Shown: piece by piece, positions 16,948-25,234 of the stretch | How the letters are laid out: each line of letters starts with the position of its first letter | How positions within the stretch are numbered: the first letter of the stretch is position 1 | Assembly: GCF_013328815.1 (NCBI RefSeq) | Contig: NZ_JABUHN010000013.1 | Coordinates: forward strand, 24,492-88,491 | Origin: Tabrizicola fusiformis | GTDB taxonomy: Bacteria > Pseudomonadota > Alphaproteobacteria > Rhodobacterales > Rhodobacteraceae | Reading direction: 5' to 3' | DNA length: 64,000 nucleotides | The notes under the pieces: generated by a model | Databases searched by the model: none | Seen by the model: the letters and a program-made list of their open reading frames with translations, nothing else | Told to the model about the DNA's origin: nothing | Program-made: the position numbers and the translations under genes

Positions 16948-19206
16948 ATGAACCCATTGCCCACCAAAGAGCAGATCCGTCAGTGGATCGCCGAGAACCC
17001 CGGCCTTTCGGCCAAGCGTGACATTGCCAAAGCCTTCGGGATCAAGGGTGACGCGCGGATTGACCTCAAGCGGCTTCTGGCCGAACTGGAGGGGGAAGGC
17101 ACACTGCAAAAGACGGCCCGCCGTTTCCGTCCGGCCGGGGAATTGCCGCCGGTATCGGTGCTTTTGGTGCTGGCGCCCGATGCCGCGGGTGACCTTTATG
17201 CCCGTCCGCTGGAAGAGGGGGTGGAAGAGGGACTGCGTATTCTGATCATCCCCAAGCACGGCGATCCTGCGCTGGGCGGCGGTGACCGGATTCTGGCGCG
17301 GCTGTCCAAGGTTGATCTGGATGATTACCAGTATGAGGCGCGGCTGATCCGGCGGATCGGGACCAACCCGCTCAAGGTGTTGGGCGTGTTTCGTGCCGGG
17401 GCCGAAGGCGGCCGGATCGTGCCCATCGACAAGGGGCAGGACAAGGAATGGCGCGTTGCGCGTGACCTGACGATGGAGGCCCGCGACGGCGAGCTGGTCG
17501 AAGCAGAGGCGGTGGGAAACCGCCGCCAGATGGGTTTGCCGCAGGCGCGGATCACCGCCCGGCTGGGCGACCCCGCCGGGCCGCGCGCCGTCAGCCTGAT
17601 TGCCATTCATCAGCACGGCATTCCCGACCAGTTTCCCGATGCCGTGATTGCCGAGGCTGACCGCGCCGATCCGGTGGTGGGTTTGTCGGGCCGCACCGAT
17701 CTGCGCGACCTGCCGCTGGTCACCATTGACCCGATTGACGCCCGCGACCGCGATGACGCCTGCTATGCCGAACCCGACCGCGAGGCGGGCAATGACGGCG
17801 GCCATATCGTCTGGGTCGCCATTGCCGATGTGGCGCATTACGTCACCCCCGGCTCGGCGCTTGACCGCGAGGCGCGGCGGCGCGGCAACTCGACCTATTT
17901 CCCCGACCGGGTGGTGCCGATGCTGCCCGATATCCTGTCGGGCGATCTGTGTTCGCTGCACGAGCATGTGGACCGTGCCTGTCTGGCGGTGCGGATGCGG
18001 CTGGATGCGCAGGGGCAGAAGATTTCTCACCGTTTCGTGCGGGGAATGATGCGCTCGTCCGGGTCGCTGCATTACGCACAGGTGCAGGCGGCGGTGGACG
18101 GGGCGCCGGATGAGAAGACGGCCCCCCTGCTCGACCGGGTGCTGACGCCGCTTTACGCCGCCTATGAGGCGGCAAAGCAGGCCCGTGCCGCGCGGCAACC
18201 GCTGGACCTTGATCTGCCCGAGCGCAAGATCGTGCTGTCGGATGAGGGCAAGGTTCTGTCGGTCGATTTCAAGGAGCGGCTTGAGGCGCACAAGCTGATC
18301 GAGGAATTCATGGTCCTCGCCAATGTCTGTGCCGCCGAAGAGTTGCAGCGGCTCAAGCAGCCGCTTCTCTACCGGGTTCACGAAGAACCCTCGCCGCAAA
18401 AGCTGGAAAGCCTGCGTGAGGTGGCCGAGGCTTCGGGTTTCGTGCTGGCCAAGGGGCAGGTGCTGAAGACCGCGCATCTGAACCGGCTTCTGGCGCAGGC
18501 CGAGGGCACCGAGTTTGACGAGCTGATGAACATTTCCACCCTGCGCAGCATGACGCAGGCCTATTACAATCCGCAGAACTTCGGCCATTTCGGGCTGGCG
18601 CTGAAGAACTACGCCCATTTCACCAGCCCGATCCGGCGATATTCCGATCTGATCGTGCATCGGGCGCTGATCCGGGGGCATGGCTGGGGCGGCGACGGGC
18701 TGTCGCAGGGCGATATCGAAGCGCTGGACGAAACCGGCAAGCTGATTTCCGATGCCGAGCGGCGCAGCATGGCGGCGGAACGTGACACCACCGACCGTTA
18801 CCTTGCGGCCTTTCTGGCCGACCGGGTGGGGGCCGAGTTTGCGGGCCGCATCTCGGGCGTGCAGCGCTTTGGCCTGTTCGTGAAGCTGGATGAGACGGGG
18901 GCCGACGGGCTGATCCCGATCCGTGAATTGGGGCGCGAGTTCTTTCATTATGACGAGGCGAGCCAAAGCCTGATCGGTGCCGATACCGGCACGGTGTTCA
19001 GTATTGGACAGCGCGTCACCGTGCGGCTGGTCGAAGCGGTGCCGGTGACTGGTGGGCTGGTGCTGCAATTGCTGACGGCCGAGGGCAGCGCGCTGGCCGT
19101 GGGCAAGCCGGGCAAGCGGGGCGGGCGTTATCAGCCGCGCAAGCCGGGTGCGCAATCGGCCCGGGATGCCGCGCTGAAGCGCAAGGTTCTGCGCAAGCGG
19201 CGGTAG
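16948..19206 (+). CDS. rnr: Ribonuclease R
   Basis: Processive 3'-5' exoribonuclease that degrades structured RNA. It has 752 residues. The N-terminal winged-helix segment (about 1-65) is followed by cold-shock domains, the RNB catalytic domain with the metal-binding aspartates in TIDPIDARDRDDACY (about 267-281), ARRRGNSTYFPDRVVPMLP, and HFTSPIRRYSDLIVHR, and a C-terminal S1 domain (FAGRISGVQRFGLFVKL). The basic tail (KRGGRYQPRKPGAQ and on) is typical. The start ATG 16948 fits the conserved N-terminus. The transglycosylase gene follows after 3 nt. Confidence 0.97.
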   Translation: MNPLPTKEQIRQWIAENPGLSAKRDIAKAFGIKGDARIDLKRLLAELEGEGTLQKTARRFRPAGELPPVSVLLVLAPDAAGDLYARPLEEGVEEGLRILIIPKHGDPALGGGDRILARLSKVDLDDYQYEARLIRRIGTNPLKVLGVFRAGAEGGRIVPIDKGQDKEWRVARDLTMEARDGELVEAEAVGNRRQMGLPQARITARLGDPAGPRAVSLIAIHQHGIPDQFPDAVIAEADRADPVVGLSGRTDLRDLPLVTIDPIDARDRDDACYAEPDREAGNDGGHIVWVAIADVAHYVTPGSALDREARRRGNSTYFPDRVVPMLPDILSGDLCSLHEHVDRACLAVRMRLDAQGQKISHRFVRGMMRSSGSLHYAQVQAAVDGAPDEKTAPLLDRVLTPLYAAYEAAKQARAARQPLDLDLPERKIVLSDEGKVLSVDFKERLEAHKLIEEFMVLANVCAAEELQRLKQPLLYRVHEEPSPQKLESLREVAEASGFVLAKGQVLKTAHLNRLLAQAEGTEFDELMNISTLRSMTQAYYNPQNFGHFGLALKNYAHFTSPIRRYSDLIVHRALIRGHGWGGDGLSQGDIEALDETGKLISDAERRSMAAERDTTDRYLAAFLADRVGAEFAGRISGVQRFGLFVKLDETGADGLIPIRELGREFFHYDEASQSLIGADTGTVFSIGQRVTVRLVEAVPVTGGLVLQLLTAEGSALAVGKPGKRGGRYQPRKPGAQSARDAALKRKVLRKRR

Positions 19207-19209
19207 GGC

Positions 19210-20436
19210 ATGGGGCGCTGGGCATTTCTTCTTTTGCTGGCGCTGACCGCCCCCTTGCCCGCGCAGGAACGGAGGATCGAGGTCGTGATCGAGGGCAACC
19301 AGCAGGGGCTTGACGCCTGGGTCGAAGGGTTCCGGGGCCGGGCGCTGGCGGTGGGGATTTCCCCCGCGGCCTTTCAGGAGGGGATGGCCGGGGTCACCTT
19401 CCTGCCCAAGGTGGTGGAGCGTGACCGGCGGCAGGACGAATTCACCAAGGCGATCTGGGATTACCTTGACAAAGCGGTGTCGGAGGACCGCATCGCGCTG
19501 GGCCAGAGGGCGTTGCGCGACGAGGCGGCGGTTCTGGACCGGATCGAGGCGACCTATGGCGTGGACCGTCAGGCGGTGGTGGCGATCTGGGGGCTGGAAA
19601 GCAGCTATGGCGCGGTGCGCGGCGATATTCCGACGATCTCGGCGCTGGCCACATTGGCCTATGACGGGCGGCGCGGCGCGTTCTTTGAGGGCGAGCTGAT
19701 CGAGGCGCTGCGGATATTGCAGGGCGGCCATGTGGCGCCGGGGGCGATGTTGGGTTCCTGGGCCGGGGCGATGGGGCATACGCAATTCATGCCCTCAAGC
19801 TGGGCCAAGTTGGCGGTCGATTTCGACGGCGACGGCAAGCGCAACATCTGGAGCGACGATCCTGCCGACGCGCTGGCCTCGACCGCAGCCTATCTGGCCA
19901 AGGCCGGCTGGAAGAAGGGCGCGCCGTGGGGCCGCGAGGTGCGGCTGCCCGAGGGGTTCGATTATCTGCTGGCCGGGCCGCGCACGCAGAAGCCCTTGGC
20001 CTATTGGGCCGGGCTGGGCGTGACCGATGCCGCAGGCGGTGCCTTGGCGGGCGAGGATTGGGCCTCGCTTCTCTTGCCGGCGGGGGCGGGGGGGCCGGCC
20101 TTTCTGATCTTCGACAATTTCGCCGCGATCGAGACCTATAACCTTGCCGATTCCTATGTCATCGCCGTGGGTCATCTGGCGGATCGTCTGGCGGGCGGCG
20201 GGCCGTTTCTGGCGCCCTGGCCGCGCGATCTGCGGGTGCTGGACTATTTCGAGCGGATCGAGTTGCAGGAGCGGCTGACGACGGCGGGTTTCGACACGTT
20301 GGGGGCCGATGCCAAGATGGGGCCGCGCACCTTGGCCGCGATTCGTGGTTATCAGGTGAAATCGGGGCTTCTGCCCGATGGCTACCCCTCGCTGCCGTTG
20401 CTGGAACGGTTGCGTTCAGAACAGCCTGTGCGATAG
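19210..20436 (+). CDS. Lytic murein transglycosylase (MltB-type) with peptidoglycan-binding domain
   Basis: A 408-residue periplasmic enzyme that cleaves glycan strands to anhydro-muropeptides. After a signal peptide (MGRWAFLLLLALTAPLPAQ) the SLT_2 domain holds the catalytic glutamate in WGLESSYGAVRG and the family blocks GSWAGAMGHTQFMPSSW and VDFDGDGKRNIW. The C-terminal 60 residues (LGADAKMGPRTLAAIRGYQ) form a PG_binding_1 domain. It is the second gene of a pair with rnr. A short hairpin around the stop (20426-20443) may be a weak terminator. MltB is normally a lipoprotein; here there is no lipobox. Confidence 0.92.
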   Translation: MGRWAFLLLLALTAPLPAQERRIEVVIEGNQQGLDAWVEGFRGRALAVGISPAAFQEGMAGVTFLPKVVERDRRQDEFTKAIWDYLDKAVSEDRIALGQRALRDEAAVLDRIEATYGVDRQAVVAIWGLESSYGAVRGDIPTISALATLAYDGRRGAFFEGELIEALRILQGGHVAPGAMLGSWAGAMGHTQFMPSSWAKLAVDFDGDGKRNIWSDDPADALASTAAYLAKAGWKKGAPWGREVRLPEGFDYLLAGPRTQKPLAYWAGLGVTDAAGGALAGEDWASLLLPAGAGGPAFLIFDNFAAIETYNLADSYVIAVGHLADRLAGGGPFLAPWPRDLRVLDYFERIELQERLTTAGFDTLGADAKMGPRTLAAIRGYQVKSGLLPDGYPSLPLLERLRSEQPVR

Positions 20437-20569
20437 CGCACAGCGGATGTGCGGCAATGACGGCGGCAATGACAACTGCGTGAGGCGGCCAACTGGCCCG
20501 AAAATTTCCTGCAAACAAAGGGCAGGCCATGCCTAAGCTGGTCCGGCAAGTCCATTGCAGGAGGATAAA

Positions 20570-21004
20570 TTGAAGAAGCTTACCCAAGCGCTCGTCTTCG
20601 GGATGATCGTGGCCGGCGGCATTGCCTATGCCGAAACCGAAGCCACCGACCCGACCGTGATCGCCAGGCAGGATCTGATGAAATCGTTCGGCGGCGCGGC
20701 CAAGGTTCTGGGCGGCATGGCCAGCGGCGAGGTTGCCTTCGACGCCGCGGCGGCCGAAGCGGCCAAGGCCACGCTGGTCAATGGCTCGGCCGAGATTGCG
20801 GCCAAGTTCACCGACAATCCCAGCGACCCGGGCAGTGAAGCCAAGCCGGAAATCTGGACCGGCTGGGATGCGTTCCTTGCCAAGGCGCAGGGCCTGAATT
20901 CGGCGGCGACGGCGCTGGATGTGGCTTCGGCAGAAGGCATCGGCGCCGGCATGGGCGCCGTTGGCGGCGCCTGCAAAGCCTGCCATACCGATTATCGGAT
21001 GTGA
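20570..21004 (+). CDS. Class II c-type cytochrome (cytochrome c' family)
   Basis: A 144-residue periplasmic electron carrier or gas-binding haem protein. The start is TTG 20570 with AGGAGG 5-6 nt upstream, giving the signal peptide MKKLTQALVFGMIVAGGIAYA. The haem motif CKACH is near the C-terminus (GACKACHTDYRM), as in cytochrome c'/c556 four-helix proteins, and RQDLMKSFGGAAKVL supplies the early helix, including a methionine in the position typical of the low-spin c556 type. No partner oxidoreductase lies nearby. Confidence 0.92.
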   Translation: MKKLTQALVFGMIVAGGIAYAETEATDPTVIARQDLMKSFGGAAKVLGGMASGEVAFDAAAAEAAKATLVNGSAEIAAKFTDNPSDPGSEAKPEIWTGWDAFLAKAQGLNSAATALDVASAEGIGAGMGAVGGACKACHTDYRM

Positions 21005-21010
21005 TTCAGG

Positions 21011-21039
21011 GCAAGGCCCCCGCAACCCGGGGGCCTTGC
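21011..21039. terminator. Bidirectional terminator between the cytochrome and I78 genes
   Basis: A perfect 12-bp stem (21011-21022 with 21028-21039, GCAAGGCCCCCG) and 5-nt loop lies between two convergent genes. There is no long U tract on either side. Confidence 0.7.
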
Positions 21040-21044
21040 AACCC

Positions 21045-21329
21045 TCAGCCGCAGGAGACGCGGGTGATACGTTCGGCCCCGTTGACTTCGATGTTCAGCC
21101 GGGCAGGCGAATAATCCATCGTCACCGCCTGACCGGGGCGGATCACCCGGACCTGCTGCGAAAACCGCATGGTTTCTAGCACCGAAGCAGGCTCTCCCAC
21201 CAGAAATTGCAGATCCAGCGCGCCACAGGCGTTGACCGGCATCGGATCAACCGGGGCGGGCGGCAGGGGTGCCGTCTCGACACAGGCGGCAAGGGCAAGC
21301 GGGGCAAGCAGCAGGATACGGCGCAGCAT
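21045..21329 (-). CDS. I78-type peptidase-inhibitor-like lipoprotein (first of two)
   Basis: A 94-residue lipoprotein: signal MLRRILLLAPLALAAC with a lipobox cysteine, then a Pro-rich linker and a domain beginning NACGALDLQFLVGEP and ending LNIEVNGAERITRVSCG. This matches the inhibitor I78 family (potato-inhibitor-I-like fold). The expected closing Gly and the pair of cysteines are present. The start 21329 is preceded by AAAGG; the longer in-frame reading from 21407 overlaps the paralogue's coding end. Members may inhibit subtilisin-like proteases, but most Rhodobacteraceae members are uncharacterised. Confidence 0.82.
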   Translation of the reverse strand: MLRRILLLAPLALAACVETAPLPPAPVDPMPVNACGALDLQFLVGEPASVLETMRFSQQVRVIRPGQAVTMDYSPARLNIEVNGAERITRVSCG

Positions 21330-21357
21330 CGGATAACCTTTCTTGAAAAGTGCGGCC

Positions 21358-21657
21358 TCAGCCGCAGAACAATCTTCGGATGCGGCCCTGCACATCCACT
21401 TCGGCATTCAGGCGGTCGGGGCGGATGTCATCCGTCACCTCCTGCCCGGGCCACAGCACCCGCAACCGGTCGCCCAGCGGAAAATCTGCCAGCGCAGCCA
21501 TGGGTTTGCCCCCCATCGCGGGCATTTGCGCCAGACCGCAACGGTCCGGCTGCGGCGGAATCATCTCGGCCACCGGCCCCATGCGATAACTTGCCTGCCC
21601 GATGCAGCCCGCCAGAAACAGCATGGCGAGCAGGGCAGCAGGGGGCAATAGCCGCAT
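21358..21657 (-). CDS. I78-type peptidase-inhibitor-like lipoprotein (second of two)
   Basis: A 99-residue paralogue of the gene at 21045, 28 nt upstream of it on the same strand. Signal MRLLPPAALLAMLFLAGC ends in a lipobox. The domain runs from DRCGLAQM to LNAEVDVQGRIRRLFCG and shares with its neighbour the RLRVLWPGQEVTDDIRPDRLN block (VRVIRPGQAVTMDYSPARLN in the other copy). The two probably form a bicistronic unit that arose by duplication. The gene is divergent from the formaldehyde dehydrogenase gene, with 75 nt between starts. Confidence 0.82.
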   Translation of the reverse strand: MRLLPPAALLAMLFLAGCIGQASYRMGPVAEMIPPQPDRCGLAQMPAMGGKPMAALADFPLGDRLRVLWPGQEVTDDIRPDRLNAEVDVQGRIRRLFCG

Positions 21658-21732
21658 GAGATGTCGTTTCCCGCGTTGATTTCTCCTGCTTTCTCGCACA
21701 GCTTGCGCGAGATGATAAGGGGAGGAAGACCC

Positions 21733-22863
21733 ATGCGAACCCGTGCTGCCGTCGCCGTTGCCGCAGGCAAACCGCTTGAGATCATGGAAGTGAATCTCGC
21801 CGATCCCAAAGAGGGCGAGGTTCTGGTGGAGATCAAGGCCACCGGCATTTGCCACACCGACGAATTCACCCTGTCGGGCGCCGACCCCGAGGGGCTGTTC
21901 CCGGCCATTCTGGGCCATGAAGGCGCGGGCGTGGTCATTGCGGTCGGCCCGGGGGTGAAATCGCTGAAAGTGGGCGATCACGTCATCCCGCTTTACACGC
22001 CGGAATGCCGCGAATGCCCGTCCTGCCTGTCGCAGAAAACCAACCTCTGCACCTCGATCCGCGCGACGCAGGGGCAGGGCCTGATGCCTGACGGCACCAG
22101 CCGGTTTTCGATGCTGGATGGCACGCCGATCCATCATTACATGGGCTGCTCGACCTTCGCCAACCATACGGTGGTGCCGGAAATCGCGCTGGCGAAGGTG
22201 CGTGACGACGCGCCCTTTGACAAGATTTGCTATATCGGCTGCGGGGTTACCACCGGCGTTGGCGCGGTTCTGAACACCGCCAAGGTGGAAACCGGCGCCA
22301 AGGCGGTGGTCTTTGGTCTGGGCGGGATCGGGCTGAACGTGTTGCAGGGGCTGCGGCTGGCCGGTGCCGACATGATCATCGGGGTGGATATCAACAACGA
22401 CCGCAAGGCTTGGGGCGAGCGGTTCGGGATGACGCATTTTGTCAACCCGAAGGAAATCGAAGGCTCGGTCGTGCAGCACATCGTCAACCTGACGAAAACC
22501 CCGTTCGACCAGATCGGCGGCGCGGATTACTCGTTCGACTGCACCGGCAATGTGAAGGTGATGCGCGACGCGCTGGAATGCACCCACCGCGGCTGGGGTG
22601 TGTCGGTGGTGATCGGCGTGGCACCTGCGGGGGCCGAGATTCAGACCCGCCCGTTCCAGCTGGTCACCGGCCGCGTCTGGAAGGGCACGGCATTCGGCGG
22701 CGCCCGGGGCCGGACCGATGTGCCGAAGATCGTCGATTGGTATATGGACGGCAAGATCGAGATCGACCCGATGATCACCCACACCCTGCCGCTTGAGCGG
22801 ATCAACGAAGGGTTTGATCTGATGCATCGCGGCGAAAGCATCCGCACCGTGGTCATCTACTGA
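21733..22863 (+). CDS. frmA: S-(hydroxymethyl)glutathione dehydrogenase (class III alcohol dehydrogenase)
   Basis: NAD- and zinc-dependent enzyme that oxidises the glutathione adduct of formaldehyde and also reduces S-nitrosoglutathione. It has 376 residues. Catalytic zinc ligands lie in GICHTDEFTLSG and GHEGAGVV; the structural zinc cysteines are in CRECPSCLSQKTNLC; the nucleotide fold shows GLGGIGLNVLQG. MRTRAAVAVAAGKPLE is the typical N-terminus, with GGAGG upstream. No S-formylglutathione hydrolase gene is adjacent here; instead a small secreted-protein gene overlaps its stop (TGATG). Confidence 0.96.
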   Translation: MRTRAAVAVAAGKPLEIMEVNLADPKEGEVLVEIKATGICHTDEFTLSGADPEGLFPAILGHEGAGVVIAVGPGVKSLKVGDHVIPLYTPECRECPSCLSQKTNLCTSIRATQGQGLMPDGTSRFSMLDGTPIHHYMGCSTFANHTVVPEIALAKVRDDAPFDKICYIGCGVTTGVGAVLNTAKVETGAKAVVFGLGGIGLNVLQGLRLAGADMIIGVDINNDRKAWGERFGMTHFVNPKEIEGSVVQHIVNLTKTPFDQIGGADYSFDCTGNVKVMRDALECTHRGWGVSVVIGVAPAGAEIQTRPFQLVTGRVWKGTAFGGARGRTDVPKIVDWYMDGKIEIDPMITHTLPLERINEGFDLMHRGESIRTVVIY

Positions 22864-23249
22864 TGCTGCTGCGGCCCCTTGCCCTGCTGTTCGCGCTGTC
22901 CGGCGCGGCGCAGGCCGAGGGGCCGCCGCTGTTGCAGCTTGAGGTGGCCGGAACCCTGCTTGATGTTGGCGCCGACGGCATCGCCCTTGTCGCCATCGAA
23001 CAGGGCGATGCCGGCTCCGCTGTGCGTGTCCGTCTGGAAAGCAGCTATGACGCCCGGTTGGTCGCCCTGACCGAGGGGCAGATTGGCCAGGAAATCATCC
23101 TGCGGGTCTGCGGCGCCGAGGTGATGCGCCCCACCCTGCGCGACGCGCTGACCCGGGCCGAGTTCATGCTGACCGGCAGCGATGCCGAGATGCAGGATAT
23201 CGCGCGCCGTCTGCACGCCCGCGACTGCGCCGCCGAATTGACGGGTTAG
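22863..23249 (+). CDS. Small periplasmic protein, unknown
   Basis: A 128-residue protein with a signal peptide (MLLRPLALLFALSGAAQA). The mature part is EGPPLLQLEVAGTLLDVGAD, then a SecDF-P1-like pattern of short strands and helices and two cysteines (RVCGAEV, ARDCAAEL). The segment QIGQEIILRVCGAEVMRPTL recalls the SecD N-terminal periplasmic subdomain, but this is weak. The start overlaps the frmA stop by one base, so it is translationally coupled. YbaK follows after 3 nt. No function assigned. Confidence 0.75.
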   Translation: MLLRPLALLFALSGAAQAEGPPLLQLEVAGTLLDVGADGIALVAIEQGDAGSAVRVRLESSYDARLVALTEGQIGQEIILRVCGAEVMRPTLRDALTRAEFMLTGSDAEMQDIARRLHARDCAAELTG

Positions 23250-23252
23250 GTC

Positions 23253-23723
23253 ATGGCGGCAACTCCGGGTCTAAAACAGCTTGCCGCCCTTGGGGTCGCG
23301 GTCACGCTGCATCCCTATGCCTATGATCCGAACGCCGCCCATATCGGGCTTGCGGCGGCTTCGGCGCTGGGGCTGGACCCGGCGGTCACGCTGAAATGCC
23401 TGATGGTCGAGGTGGACGGGCGGCCCGCCTGCTGTGTGATCCCCTCGGGCGCCCAACTGTCGATGAAGCGGGTGGCGGCAGCCTTTGGCGGCAAGGCGGC
23501 GGCGATGATGCCCCCGGCAAAGGCCGAGCGGCTGACAGGCTACCACGTCGGCGGCATTTCGCCCTTTGGCCAGAAGAAAGCGGTCCCCACCGCGTTTGAG
23601 GCTGCGGCCAGCGCCGCGCCCCGGGTCTGGATCAACGCCGGTGCGCGGGGGCTGTTGCTGGGCATCGCCCCCGCCGATGCGCTGCGCGCCTGCGGCGGGA
23701 TCGCCGCAGATTTGCTGGCTTAG
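23253..23723 (+). CDS. ybaK: Cys-tRNA(Pro)/Cys-tRNA(Cys) deacylase, YbaK family
   Basis: A 156-residue trans-editing enzyme that hydrolyses mischarged Cys-tRNA(Pro). The family motifs are seen in KCLMVEVDGRPACCVIPSG, the conserved lysine of LSMKRVAAAFGGKAAAMM, and YHVGGISPFGQKKAVPT, where the GGxSPFGQK block is diagnostic. It starts 3 nt after the preceding gene and its last 4 nt overlap the end of the convergent mlaC. Confidence 0.93.
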   Translation: MAATPGLKQLAALGVAVTLHPYAYDPNAAHIGLAAASALGLDPAVTLKCLMVEVDGRPACCVIPSGAQLSMKRVAAAFGGKAAAMMPPAKAERLTGYHVGGISPFGQKKAVPTAFEAAASAAPRVWINAGARGLLLGIAPADALRACGGIAADLLA

Positions 23724-24331
23724 GCGCTTTTCAGATCGCCGATCAGTGCGTCCAGATCGCCCTTGCGCTTGTCCAGCATGGCACCGATTTCGGCGCGCTC
23801 GCTGGCCAGCATGTTCACGCCTTCGATGATGATGTTGAAGAACAGGTTGCGCCCCGACTTGTCCGACACATGCCAGCGCAGATCGAACGGTGCCTCGCCC
23901 TTCAGATGCGCGACCGAGATCACCTCGTAATAGCTTTTCACCGGCTGGGCGCCCGTCACCTCGATCGTGCCGCCGATGAATTCACGGAAGCGGCGACCGT
24001 ATTTGCGGCTGATATAGCCCTGATAAGCCTTGGTGAACGCATTCATCTGGCCCGAAGAGGCGGATTTCGCCGCCGGACCCAGCGCCGAACGGGCAATCAC
24101 CGCAACATCGGCATATTTCGAGAAAATCCGCTCGAAATCGCCATACATGGCCGTTTCCGACTTGCCCGAGTTGATCACCTTGTTGATGTCACCCACCGCC
24201 TTGTCCACCAGGGCGCGGGCTTCATCCACCGTCAGGGCGCGCAGCGGCAGGGGCAGCGCCAGCGCAACTGAGCCAAGCGCAAACCCGGCCGCGAAACGGC
24301 GCCGGGAAATCTGGGTGAAGTCATTGTCCAT
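23720..24331 (-). CDS. mlaC: Phospholipid-binding periplasmic protein MlaC
   Basis: Periplasmic shuttle that carries phospholipids between the outer-membrane MlaA complex and the inner-membrane MlaFEDB transporter. It has 203 residues. An apparent Tat-type signal, SRRRFAAGFALGSVALALPL, precedes the Tol_Tol_Ttg2 domain with FSKYADVAVIARSALG, YISRKYGRRFREFIGG and VSDKSGRNLFFNIIIEGVNM. The start ATG 24331 (MDNDFTQ) lies inside the end of mlaA, so the two genes overlap by 11 nt; the longer frame from 24526 is rejected for that reason. No mlaFED genes are in this window. Confidence 0.92.
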   Translation of the reverse strand: MDNDFTQISRRRFAAGFALGSVALALPLPLRALTVDEARALVDKAVGDINKVINSGKSETAMYGDFERIFSKYADVAVIARSALGPAAKSASSGQMNAFTKAYQGYISRKYGRRFREFIGGTIEVTGAQPVKSYYEVISVAHLKGEAPFDLRWHVSDKSGRNLFFNIIIEGVNMLASERAEIGAMLDKRKGDLDALIGDLKSA

Positions 24332-25073
24332 AGGGGTCCTCGTAAGGGTCTTCGAAACTGGCGGACTCGCCGCTGGTCTGGCCCAGTTCATACCGGCGAT
24401 TCTGCAGGTAAAGCAGTCGCGCCTGAATGTAGCTGTCCGCACTGTCATATAGGATGGAGTCGACCGTAGCGGAATAGCGCCCGCGATCACCAAGTTTTGC
24501 AGCAAGTTTCGCCATGGTGCCGACATAGCTTTCCGGCCGGGGCAGCAGATAGTTCATCGGGTCCAGCGCCAGATCGATGACCGAACCCAGTGCATCGCGT
24601 TGCGTCGATGGCCCCAGCAGCGGCAGTTCGACATAGGCGCCTTCCTCGACACCCCAGACATGCAGGGTCTCGCCGAAATCGGTCTTCTTCTCGGTCACGC
24701 CCATGGCGGTGGCCGGATCGAAGATGCCGCCCAGCCCGATGGTGCTGTTGATGGCAAAGCGCAGCGTATTGTGGGTCGCCCGGCCCAGACGGACCTGCAA
24801 CAGATTGTTCACCACATCGCCCGGGGTGCCCAGATTGTCGGCAAAATTCCCTATGCCAGTGCTGACCGGGCCGCCGCCCATCCCCGAAGACAGGGGTTTG
24901 AGGATGTTGCGGTCCAGCGCCACGTTGAAGGCATGGGTGGCACGATTTTCGGTCTCATACGGGTCGTTGATGCCCTGCGGCGCGGGCGCCGGACCGCAGG
25001 CCGCCAGCCCGGCAAGAATCACGAGCGAAAAAGCCCGATAGGGTGCGGAAAGCAATGGAATCGAAAGCTTCAT
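24321..25073 (-). CDS. mlaA: Outer-membrane lipid-asymmetry lipoprotein MlaA (VacJ)
   Basis: A 250-residue lipoprotein that removes phospholipids from the outer leaflet of the outer membrane. The signal ends in the lipobox LAGLAAC. The VacJ domain follows: DPYETENRATHAFNVALDR, FADNLGTPGDVVNNLLQ, RFAINSTIGLGGIFDPAT, LPLLGPSTQRDALGSVIDLA, all family hallmarks. A Glu/Asp/Pro-rich tail (SFEDPYEDPYGQ) ends the protein. It is the first gene of a two-gene mlaA-mlaC unit. The start is ATG 25073; the frame to 25157 is upstream sequence. Confidence 0.95.
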   Translation of the reverse strand: MKLSIPLLSAPYRAFSLVILAGLAACGPAPAPQGINDPYETENRATHAFNVALDRNILKPLSSGMGGGPVSTGIGNFADNLGTPGDVVNNLLQVRLGRATHNTLRFAINSTIGLGGIFDPATAMGVTEKKTDFGETLHVWGVEEGAYVELPLLGPSTQRDALGSVIDLALDPMNYLLPRPESYVGTMAKLAAKLGDRGRYSATVDSILYDSADSYIQARLLYLQNRRYELGQTSGESASFEDPYEDPYGQ

Positions 25074-25234
25074 GTTTCTATGGTCCGACTTGCCCGGATC
25101 GACGCCGCTTCGCGGGTCGTGAGGCACAGGGATAGGATGCCCCCCGCGCCAAGGCAACGGCCAAGCCGTTGTTGGTCAGGCAAATGGATGATTATTGCCG
25201 AGGGCGTTGCCCCGGCGACCAAAGGACGCGGTAA

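Noticed and set aside
16831..19785. A 984-codon open frame on the minus strand opposite rnr
   Set aside because: It mirrors the RNase R codons in the opposite frame; the protein is low-complexity His/Gln/Arg-rich without motifs, and the plus strand carries a clear gene.
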